Positions 30,950-37,534 of a stretch of DNA of 37,534 nucleotides are shown here, piece after piece (the first letter of the stretch is position 1; the number at the start of each line of letters is the position of its first letter). This DNA comes from JADLGJ01 sp031423615. Lineage in GTDB: Bacteria; Omnitrophota; Gorgyraeia; Zapsychrales; JANLHA01. A model generated the notes under the pieces. It saw nothing but the letters and a program-made list of their open reading frames with translations. It was not told where the DNA came from and did no database searches. Location: NCBI GenBank assembly GCA_031423615.1, contig JANPFV010000100.1, positions 1 through 37,534 of the forward strand, given 5' to 3'. The translations under genes and the position numbers were made by a program.

Positions 30950-31793
30950 AAGCCGATCCCGGCCCGATCCCCGGCAGCTTCCCCATCTTTTGAATTTGCT
31001 CGACGATGAAAACCTTGAAGTCCAATCCGCAATCATCAGGCATCTCGTCTCTTTTGGCCCCACCTTAAAGACGGAATTGTCCAAGCTTTCGCCGGAACTC
31101 GTACAGTCGAGGACTTTGGCATTGGAAAAAATTTTACTTGAACACGACCGTGAAGTTTTGCTGCAGAAATGGCCGAGTTGGGATGATCCGCTTTTGGATC
31201 TGGAAAAACTGGAAAAAGCATTGTCACTTTTAGCCAATTTTCAAAGCGGATTAAAGTTCCGGTACATGAGCCAGACTATCGGTGAACTATTAGACGGTCT
31301 CGCCAGAGAATATCTTGTCTGGTCCCAGCAAAATACGCCTTTGGAGCTGGCCGGATTTTTATTCACCGTCCAAGGATTCAGCGGGGCCAAGACCGATTAT
31401 TATAATCCGCAGTGCAGTAATTTGCTTTACGTCCTAAATGAAAAAAGGGGTTTGCCGATCAGCCTGTCGTGCGTTTATATGCTCGTCGGTGCAAGGCTGG
31501 GTTTTGCCATCGAGGGGTATAACGCGCCGGGTCACTTTATGGCCAAGATCGTCATGAAGGGGAAAATATTCTTGGTGGATTGTTTTAACGGCGGTAAGAT
31601 TATAAGCGAAGGCGATGTGGTGAGACTTGCGGAAATGGGAACCGCACCGGAAGATAACATTCCCGCCCCGGCCCCCGCTTTACATATTGTCCGACGGGTC
31701 TTGAATAATTTGATCAATGCGTATCAATCGCAAGGAGAGAGCGGACATCAGCAATTGATGATAGATTTGTACCGCGCGATCCAGGACCCTTAG
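30939..31793 (+). CDS. SirB1-family transglutaminase-like protein
   Basis: A 284-residue protein. The N-terminal third (about 10-60) is helical and HEAT-like. The middle (about 85-220) matches the SirB1/Transglut_core2 family, with YYNPQCSNLLYVL, a RGLPISLSCVYMLVGARLG helix and the YNAPGHFMAKI block. The cysteine in SLSCVYM and the histidine in PGHF could form a catalytic pair. Members are poorly characterised, and some are thought to have lost activity. The gene overlaps the receiver by 11 bases and is followed nine bases later by a small membrane protein. It might act on peptides handled by the ligase and peptidase upstream. Confidence 0.87.
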   Translation: MSVESRSRPDPRQLPHLLNLLDDENLEVQSAIIRHLVSFGPTLKTELSKLSPELVQSRTLALEKILLEHDREVLLQKWPSWDDPLLDLEKLEKALSLLANFQSGLKFRYMSQTIGELLDGLAREYLVWSQQNTPLELAGFLFTVQGFSGAKTDYYNPQCSNLLYVLNEKRGLPISLSCVYMLVGARLGFAIEGYNAPGHFMAKIVMKGKIFLVDCFNGGKIISEGDVVRLAEMGTAPEDNIPAPAPALHIVRRVLNNLINAYQSQGESGHQQLMIDLYRAIQDP

Positions 31794-31802
31794 GAGGTTT
31801 GT

Positions 31803-31952
31803 ATGGCTTTTGGAAAATTCATGAAAGAGCAATTGTTCCCCGAAGATCCCATGGATTGGTTTATTCTTCTTTTGATTTTAACCGTAGTTGGCGGCGCCCT
31901 TGTTATGGTTGTCCTCATGTTTTCGTCTGGAGTGCTTTGAAAGTTTCTTTTA
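31803..31952 (+). CDS. small membrane protein
   Basis: A 49-residue frame with a strong AGGAGG ribosome-binding site (31793-31798) at the right distance from the ATG. The N-terminus is amphipathic and charged (GKFMKEQLFPEDPMDW), followed by one transmembrane helix of about 22 residues (FILLLILTVVGGALVMVVLM) and a short tail RLECFESFF. No homologue is recognised. It directly follows the SirB1-like gene and is probably the last gene of that operon. Confidence 0.65.
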
Positions 31953-31988
31953 AAGTTTCGGGGAGAATCCAGGCCTTCCCAATTTTTG

Positions 31989-31997
31989 TGTTACAAT
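31989..31997 (+). promoter_or_regulatory. extended -10 promoter for the helicase gene
   Basis: TGT followed by TACAAT, ten bases before the ATG at 32007. Transcription would begin only a few bases before the start codon, consistent with the absence of a ribosome-binding site, so the helicase mRNA may be leaderless. Confidence 0.4.
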
Positions 31998-32006
31998 GTT
32001 GTCCTT

Positions 32007-33980
32007 ATGCCACCCCATATCCATTATGAAAAAGAGCTGAACCCTGCGCAATTGGAGGCCGTACTTTCGACCGATGGGCCTTATCTTGTCATCGCCGGAG
32101 CCGGAAGCGGAAAAACGCGCGTTTTGGTTTACCGGACCGCCCACCTCGTTGAAAAGGGAGTGGCCCCGGAACGCATTTTGCTTTTGACTTTTACTCGCCG
32201 CTCTTCCCGGGAAATGCTTAGAAGGGCCGCCGGACTTTTGGATGAACGCTGTCATCAGGTATCCGGCGGGACATTCCATTCTTTTGCCAATTTTGTTCTG
32301 CGGCGTTATCCCGAGCATGTGGGACTGCCGCGTTATTTTTCCATTCTCGATCAGGACGATGCCGAAAGCGCGGTCAATCTGGTGCGCACCCAGATGAGCC
32401 GTCAACTGGACAAACGTTTTCCCAAGAAAAACACGCTTTTGTCAATCATTTCTAAAAGCATCAACAAAGGTCTGTCCATTGAGGACGTCGTCGGCGAAGA
32501 ATATCCCCAGTTTGCCGAATGGTCCTCCTTTATCGGCCGCATCAAAGAAGAATATATCCGTTACAAACACACTTTAGCGCTTTTAGATTATGACGATCTT
32601 TTAGTTTATCTGCGCAGGCTTTTGACGGAGAATGCGAGTATCCGGGATCATTTGTCAGAATATTATCAGTACATCATGGTCGATGAATACCAGGATACCA
32701 ACAAAATGCAGGCGGAAATCGTGCGTCTTTTGGCCGTGGCGCACAATAATGTCATGGTCGTCGGAGACGACAGCCAGAGCATTTATTCTTTCCGGGGGGC
32801 CCACTTTAAAAATATCATTGATTTTCCCAATATTTTCCCCGGGACCAAGGTCATTACTCTCGAGGAAAATTACCGTTCGACCCAGCCGATTCTGGATTTG
32901 ACCAATGAAGTGATCAATGCCGCCGGTGAAAAATTTGACAAGTCCCTTTTTACTAAAAACGGCGGTGACACCTTGCCGGTTTATGTCGACGTTTATAATG
33001 AAAACAGTCAATCGCGTTATATTGTCAAAAAAATCCTGCAATTGCGTCAGGCCGGGGTCAATCTCGGCGAGATCGCGATCCTTTTTCGTTCGGGCTGGCA
33101 TTCCAACGATCTGGAAGTTGAGCTGGCGTCGTCGGGCATCCCCTTTGTCAAATACGGCGGGCAAAAATTTATCGAAGCGGCGCACATCAAAGACGTGCTG
33201 TCTTGCCTGCAAATTGTTTATAATCCCTTGAGCGAAGTGGCCTGGCAGAGGGTTCTTATGCTGGTCAAAGGTGTGGGCGAAAAGACGGCGACCCATATTA
33301 TTGAAGAAGTCGTGCGCCAGCGCAAAGGCCTCGATATCGATGAACAGATTTTTCAGAAAAAGCCCGAACTGCGGCAATTATTCAAAATCCTCAAGGATGT
33401 CGATGGAACGGTCGAGCGCCCGTCAACGATTTTAAAAACCCTTCTGGATTTTTATACCCCGCTTCTCATGGACCATTATGATGATTACGAAAAACGTTTA
33501 AACGATTTGGGTTCGCTGGAAAACATTGCCCGGCGTTATGCCACTCTGGAAGAATTTTTGACCGATATGGCGCTTGAGCCTCCGGAAAAAAGTCTTGTCG
33601 ATAAAGGCGTTAAAACGCACGGGGAACACGATCTTATTCTTTCGACGATCCATTCTGCTAAAGGATTGGAGTGGCATACGGTCTTTCTGATTTATCTCGC
33701 CGAAGGATATTTGCCGTCGTATCAGTCCATCAGCAGTGACACCGCGATTGAAGAGGAGCGCCGGCTCTTTTATGTGGCCGCGACCCGGGCCAAAAATAAC
33801 CTTTACCTTTTGCGTCCGCAAATTGACACCTCTCCCCGCAGGTCCTGGGACACGACGGGATCGATGTACACTCAGGTCTCACGGTTTTTGGATGAAGGCG
33901 GGATTTTAAGCAAGTACGTCACCATGGAAACCGACCGCTCGGGTTATAATCCTTTCCGGAACTGGGAAGAGAAACAATAA
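32007..33980 (+). CDS. UvrD/Rep-family superfamily 1 DNA helicase
   Basis: ATP-dependent 3'-5' DNA helicase of 657 residues, probably acting in repair or replication restart. The Walker A motif IAGAGSGKTRVL is near 30-41, LLTFTRRSSREM is motif Ia, VDEYQDTNKMQ is the Walker B motif II, DDSQSIYSFRGA is motif III, ENYRSTQPIL is motif IV, and TIHSAKGLEWHTVFL with VAATRAKNNLYL are the late motifs V and VI. It lacks the long C-terminal extension of PcrA/UvrD, so it is closer in size to Rep. The ATG at 32007 is chosen over an upstream TTG. Confidence 0.95.
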   Translation: MPPHIHYEKELNPAQLEAVLSTDGPYLVIAGAGSGKTRVLVYRTAHLVEKGVAPERILLLTFTRRSSREMLRRAAGLLDERCHQVSGGTFHSFANFVLRRYPEHVGLPRYFSILDQDDAESAVNLVRTQMSRQLDKRFPKKNTLLSIISKSINKGLSIEDVVGEEYPQFAEWSSFIGRIKEEYIRYKHTLALLDYDDLLVYLRRLLTENASIRDHLSEYYQYIMVDEYQDTNKMQAEIVRLLAVAHNNVMVVGDDSQSIYSFRGAHFKNIIDFPNIFPGTKVITLEENYRSTQPILDLTNEVINAAGEKFDKSLFTKNGGDTLPVYVDVYNENSQSRYIVKKILQLRQAGVNLGEIAILFRSGWHSNDLEVELASSGIPFVKYGGQKFIEAAHIKDVLSCLQIVYNPLSEVAWQRVLMLVKGVGEKTATHIIEEVVRQRKGLDIDEQIFQKKPELRQLFKILKDVDGTVERPSTILKTLLDFYTPLLMDHYDDYEKRLNDLGSLENIARRYATLEEFLTDMALEPPEKSLVDKGVKTHGEHDLILSTIHSAKGLEWHTVFLIYLAEGYLPSYQSISSDTAIEEERRLFYVAATRAKNNLYLLRPQIDTSPRRSWDTTGSMYTQVSRFLDEGGILSKYVTMETDRSGYNPFRNWEEKQ

Positions 33981-34080
33981 GTGGAACACATTGAGTTTTT
34001 CAAAGAATAAAACAGCAAAAGTGAACGTGTACCAGGTTGTTGATTGTCTTGACCATCTTACGAAAGAAAGATAAATAATA

Positions 34081-34575
34081 ATGCCCTCCCTACTCCAAAA
34101 TCTCGCCGTTAAACGTAACGGGACTTATGCTCCGGCATTTTTGTTTTGGCCTGCGCGGCTCGTCCTGAGATATCAGCAAACCGTAGTCACGATTATTTTT
34201 GATTCTAAGAGCACGCCGGCGCGGACGATTTTGCAGTGTGCTTTGAGATTGAAGAAAAAAGGGCAGGCTTATGTCGGTCCGCAGCAGTATGGGAAAATCA
34301 CCCTCGAGCTCGGCTCTGATATTCAGGACATTAAGATGGGCAATGTTGTTTTTGACCGTTCATATATTGTCCAATGTCAGGACATGGATATTCAGGCGAT
34401 TTTAGGCGGGAATGTTCAGGATGAAATGATGGTGCTTTTTCCCGTCTTGCCGTCGTTACGGGTCAATCAGAAGCAATTGACTTTGACCGCGAAAGAAATC
34501 ATCACCGACGAAGCCACCCTTGGACGGTTTATTGATTTGGGGTTAAAGGTTTTAGCGCAGATGAGGGGAATGTAA
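34081..34575 (+). CDS. hypothetical protein, unknown family
   Basis: A 164-residue protein that I do not recognise. It reads as mostly beta strands with one central amphipathic helix (LQCALRLKKKG) and a C-terminal helix. There is no signal peptide or clear membrane segment, although the N-terminus (FLFWPARLVLRY) is moderately hydrophobic. The composition is normal for the window. It sits alone between the helicase gene and the DUF4139 pair, with gaps of 100 and 136 bases. No ribosome-binding site is clear. Confidence 0.6.
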   Translation: MPSLLQNLAVKRNGTYAPAFLFWPARLVLRYQQTVVTIIFDSKSTPARTILQCALRLKKKGQAYVGPQQYGKITLELGSDIQDIKMGNVVFDRSYIVQCQDMDIQAILGGNVQDEMMVLFPVLPSLRVNQKQLTLTAKEIITDEATLGRFIDLGLKVLAQMRGM

Positions 34576-34711
34576 AGATGAAGACTTTGCCGGTCATTCA
34601 GAAATTTTTCGTGAAATCATGTTTGTAGCATCAGGCTGTTTTCTTGTAACTTTCTTTAAGGGTAGGCGTTTAAGACAGTAAGAATTTTAACAGCATACAA
34701 AGGGGATGATC

Positions 34712-36142
34712 ATGAAAAGCAAAACCGTTTTAGTTGTTGTCCTGTTTTTAATGGCTTGTACCCAGGCTTGGGCCACGGCGGATTTGACCAGCACCATCGA
34801 TGACCAACAGAGTGTCGAGGTCACGGTTTATAACTCCAATCTGGGTTTGGTCAAGGACACCCGCAAGATCAAGTTGGGTGATGGCGACGGGAATATGCAG
34901 TTTATGGATGTGGCCGCCTACATCCAGCCGTTTACGGTGTCGATCCGGTCTTTGGATGCTCCGCAGGATTTTTCCATTCTCGAACAGAATTATGAATACG
35001 ATCTGATGAACTCAACCAAGCTATTAGATAAATACGTCGGCAAAAAATTAAAACTGGTCAACCGCAATGAGTTTCAGGGCAAAAGCGAAACCGTCGAAGC
35101 TGAGTTGTTGAGTAATAACAATGGACAGATTTATAAAATTGGGGACGAGATCCATATCGGTCATCCCGGGGAAATTGTTCTGCCGGCCTTGCCGGATGAT
35201 CTGATCGCCAAGCCAACTTTGAAGTGGATGTATGAGAATCATTTTGCCAATCCCCAAAAGATTGAAGTGTCTTACTTGACCCAGAATATTTCCTGGAAAG
35301 CCGATTACATTGTTGTCGTCGATAAAGATGATGCCAAAGCGGATGTGAGTGGCTGGGTCACATTGAATAATTCTAGTGGTGCGACCTATCGCAAGGCCAA
35401 GTTAAAACTTGTGGCGGGAGAAGTCAATCGTGTTCAGGAAAGTAATCTGGGCAGATTTAGAAGGGATGAGGGTAGTATGATCGACAATCTTGTGGAGAAG
35501 CGTGTGGTCGGTTTTCAGGAAGAATCCTTTTTTGAATATCATCTCTATGATCTGCAGCGTCCCACGACAATCAAGGACCAGCAAACCAAACAGGTCCGTT
35601 TGCTCGAAGCCAATGACGCTACTGTGAGCAAAATATTTAAAGTGCAGGGTCAGAACAATTGGTGGTACGGTCCTTACAATGAAACCGGTAAACTTCCGGT
35701 GCAAGTCATGTTGCAGTTTAAGAATTCCCAAGACAATCACATGGGCATGCCCCTTCCCGCCGGAACAATGCGATTGTACAAAGCCGACAAGAATGACAGC
35801 CTGCAATTTATCGGCGAGGACGCGATCAAACACACGCCCAAGGATGAAAACATTGATTTAAAAATCGGCGAAGCCTTTGACGTCGTTGCCGAACGCAAAC
35901 AAATGGATTTTAAAAATGTGGTCAGCGGACGGCTTTATGAAACAGAATGGGAAGTCACATTGCGCAATCATAAAGAAGAAGATATTTCCGTTCAAGTCAT
36001 TGAAAACATTCCCGGTGATTGGAAGGTGATCAGCCAGAACAATGATTTTACCAAGGTCGACGCCTTTACCGCGCGTTTTGATGTCAAGGTTCCCAAAGAC
36101 GGCGAAGCCAAGGTCCGCTACCGCGTGCAGATTAAATATTAA
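34712..36142 (+). CDS. exported DUF4139-like protein, copy 1
   Basis: A 476-residue protein with an N-terminal signal peptide of about 22 residues, ending in QAWA (probably cleaved by signal peptidase I, though an upstream LMAC could be a weak lipobox). The body resembles the DUF4139 family: VEVTVYNSNLGLVKDTRKI near the start, VSYLTQNISWKADYIVVVD near 190-210, then WVTLNNSSGATY, and a C-terminal beta-rich YETEWEVTLRNHKEEDI. Function is unknown, and an envelope or extracellular role is likely. The AAAGGGG ribosome-binding site is spaced for ATG 34712 rather than the ATG at 34706. It is followed by a near-identical copy. Confidence 0.85.
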   Translation: MKSKTVLVVVLFLMACTQAWATADLTSTIDDQQSVEVTVYNSNLGLVKDTRKIKLGDGDGNMQFMDVAAYIQPFTVSIRSLDAPQDFSILEQNYEYDLMNSTKLLDKYVGKKLKLVNRNEFQGKSETVEAELLSNNNGQIYKIGDEIHIGHPGEIVLPALPDDLIAKPTLKWMYENHFANPQKIEVSYLTQNISWKADYIVVVDKDDAKADVSGWVTLNNSSGATYRKAKLKLVAGEVNRVQESNLGRFRRDEGSMIDNLVEKRVVGFQEESFFEYHLYDLQRPTTIKDQQTKQVRLLEANDATVSKIFKVQGQNNWWYGPYNETGKLPVQVMLQFKNSQDNHMGMPLPAGTMRLYKADKNDSLQFIGEDAIKHTPKDENIDLKIGEAFDVVAERKQMDFKNVVSGRLYETEWEVTLRNHKEEDISVQVIENIPGDWKVISQNNDFTKVDAFTARFDVKVPKDGEAKVRYRVQIKY

Positions 36143-37534
36143 CAGCGACATTGAGTTTCTTATAAAGTCAATGTTTCCTGGTTCTTTGTTTTAACAACGT
36201 ATATAGGAGATGATCATGAAACGCAAAGCAAGTGTCAATTTGACCAGCACCATCGATGACCAACAGAGTGTCGAGGTCACGGTTTATAATTCCAATCTGG
36301 GTTTGGTCAAAGATACCCGTAAGATCAAACTGGGTGATGGCGACGGGAACATGCAGTTTATGGATGTGGCCGCCTATATTCAGCCGTTTACGGTTTCGAT
36401 CCGTTCTTTGGATGCTCCCGAAAGTTTTTCTATTCTCGAACAGAATTATGAATACGATCTGATGAACTCAACTAAGCTATTGGATAAATACGTCGGGAAA
36501 AAATTAAAGCTGGTCAACCGCAATGAATTCCAGGGCAAAAGCGAGACGGTCGAAGCTGAGCTGTTGAGCAATAACAATGGACAGATTTATAAAATTGGTG
36601 ATGAGATCCACATCGGTCATCCCGGGGAAATTGTTTTGCCGAATTTGCCGGATGATTTGATCGCCAAACCGACCTTGACGTGGCTGTATGAAAATCATTT
36701 TTCAAAGCCGCAAAGTATTGAAGTGTCTTATCTGACCCAGAATATTTCCTGGAAAGCGGATTATATTGTTGTCGTGGATAAAAATGATGCCAAAGCTGAT
36801 GTGAGCGGCTGGGTCACTTTAAATAATACCAGTGGAGCGTCCTATCACCATGCCAAGTTAAAACTTGTGGCCGGGGAAGTCAATCGGGTTAAGGATGGTA
36901 TGGTGGATTTTGCCGAGAAGAGGAGGGTCCATCCATCTATGAGTGCGGCGGCCGACAAAGGTTTTGAGGAAGAATCTTTTTTTGAATATCATCTTTATGA
37001 TCTGCAGCGTCCCACGACGATCAAGGACCAGCAAACCAAACAGGTCCGTCTTCTCGAAGCCAGTGACGCCAATGTGACCAAAATATTTACAGTGCAGGGC
37101 CAGAACAATTGGTGGTCCGCCCCTTACAATGAAACCGTCAAGCTTCCCGTGCAGGTCATGCTGCAGTTTAAAAATTCCAAGGACAATCACATGGGCATGC
37201 CTCTTCCCGCCGGGACAATGCGATTGTACAAAGCTGACAAAAATGACAGCTTGCAATTTATCGGTGAGGATGCGATTAAACATACGCCGAAAGATGAAGA
37301 TATTGATTTAAAAATCGGCGAAGCCTTTGACGTCGTTGCCGAACGCAAGCAAATGGATTTTAAGAAGATTACCAGAAGACGTCTTTATGAAACGGAGTGG
37401 GAAGTGACATTGCGCAATCACAAGGAAGAGGACATTGTTGTCCAAGTCATTGAAAACATCCCCGGTAATTGGAAGGTGATCAGCCAGAACAATGATTTTA
37501 CCAAGGTCGACGCCTTTACCGCGCGTTTTGATGT
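34784..37534 (+). repeat. gene-length tandem duplication
   Basis: Bases 34784-36080 or so and 36240-37534 are direct repeats with high nucleotide identity (by eye about 90 percent). The leaders also share TGATCATGAAA just before and at the start codon. The unit includes nearly the whole reading frame except the signal-peptide codons, and the second unit continues past the window. Confidence 0.85.
36216..37534 (+). CDS. DUF4139-like protein, copy 2, lacking a signal peptide (runs off the window)
   Basis: A tandem paralogue of the preceding gene, open to the window end (439 complete codons). It is collinear with copy 1 from LTSTIDDQQSVEVTVYNSNL onwards. Only eight codons (MKRKASVN) precede that point instead of 24, so the hydrophobic signal segment is missing. 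An in-frame TAG at 36204-36206 rules out a longer N-terminus. An AGGAGA ribosome-binding site precedes the start. In the opening stretch I compared, the DNA differences are all third-position synonymous changes, which means the protein is still under selection. A middle segment (around 36894-36963) differs in sequence and is two codons longer. Confidence 0.85.
   Translation, partial: MKRKASVNLTSTIDDQQSVEVTVYNSNLGLVKDTRKIKLGDGDGNMQFMDVAAYIQPFTVSIRSLDAPESFSILEQNYEYDLMNSTKLLDKYVGKKLKLVNRNEFQGKSETVEAELLSNNNGQIYKIGDEIHIGHPGEIVLPNLPDDLIAKPTLTWLYENHFSKPQSIEVSYLTQNISWKADYIVVVDKNDAKADVSGWVTLNNTSGASYHHAKLKLVAGEVNRVKDGMVDFAEKRRVHPSMSAAADKGFEEESFFEYHLYDLQRPTTIKDQQTKQVRLLEASDANVTKIFTVQGQNNWWSAPYNETVKLPVQVMLQFKNSKDNHMGMPLPAGTMRLYKADKNDSLQFIGEDAIKHTPKDEDIDLKIGEAFDVVAERKQMDFKKITRRRLYETEWEVTLRNHKEEDIVVQVIENIPGNWKVISQNNDFTKVDAFTARFD

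Noticed and set aside
31799..32029. Open frame of 76 codons overlapping the small membrane protein and the helicase start
   Set aside because: It lies in a different frame from the one with a well-spaced AGGAGG and a transmembrane helix, and it overlaps the start of the helicase gene.
34049..34077. TTGACC, 17 bases, TAAATA before the orphan gene at 34081
   Set aside because: The spacing looks good, but transcription would start at or after the ATG, so it cannot serve that start codon as drawn.
36256..36462. Open frame of 68 codons within the second DUF4139 copy
   Set aside because: It lies in an alternative frame of the paralogous coding sequence. The same shadow occurs at the equivalent place in copy 1 (34800-35006).

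Overview
This 37.5 kb window reads as chromosomal housekeeping DNA of an uncultivated, moderate-GC, Gram-negative-like bacterium. Two predicted lipoproteins with lipoboxes, a signal peptidase I, a peptidoglycan-binding lipoprotein and PlsY/PgsA phospholipid enzymes point to a conventional bacterial envelope. The mix of genes (a short-hinge SMC, a P-protein PheA, a DAHP synthase with an N-terminal ferredoxin-like domain, duplicated DUF4139 proteins) would suit a PVC-type or candidate-phylum lineage such as Omnitrophota. That placement is an impression, not something the sequence proves.

Layout. Bases 1-140 are the 3' end (domains V and VI) of a group II intron whose body lies outside the window. 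It is followed by a start-less coding remnant and then smc (350-3685). A GAF-GGDEF diguanylate cyclase faces smc. A divergent intergenic region (4886-5258) holds a nested perfect-arm palindrome and a strong promoter for cvpA-dnaG-rpoD. After a secreted hypothetical comes an RNA-rich region: an imperfect palindrome, a relic resembling a tRNA D-arm, tRNA-Ile2(CAU) or tRNA-Met(CAU), a tandem duplication carrying the 5' end of tRNA-Val, and tRNA-Val(CAC). Then follow a zinc-ribbon coiled-coil protein, an RNase H-like protein and the RNase P RNA, whose 5' arm lies inside the RNase H reading frame.

From 12.4 to 24.2 kb lies an almost continuous series of co-directional genes: yebC-ruvC, ruvA-scpB (ruvB absent), an aromatic amino acid run (pheA-hisC-aroF-tyrA, with no aroA) leading into cmk, lepA-lepB, a small lipoprotein, pgsA and plsY. 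Many neighbours overlap by 1-4 bases or are only a few bases apart, which suggests co-transcription.

From 24.2 to 37.5 kb the content is more accessory. It contains a small basic orphan protein, a peptidoglycan-binding lipoprotein, an atypical NAD-binding epimerase-like protein, a periplasmic transglutaminase-like protein and a PfkB-family sugar kinase. A compact cluster follows: an unknown protein, an HExxH metallopeptidase, a Ddl-like ATP-grasp ligase, a stand-alone receiver, a SirB1-type transglutaminase-fold protein and a 49-residue membrane protein. I regard this cluster as the best candidate for an undescribed peptide-ligation or peptide-processing system. After it come a UvrD/Rep-type helicase, an orphan protein and a tandem pair of DUF4139-like genes. 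The second of the pair has lost its signal peptide and runs off the window end.
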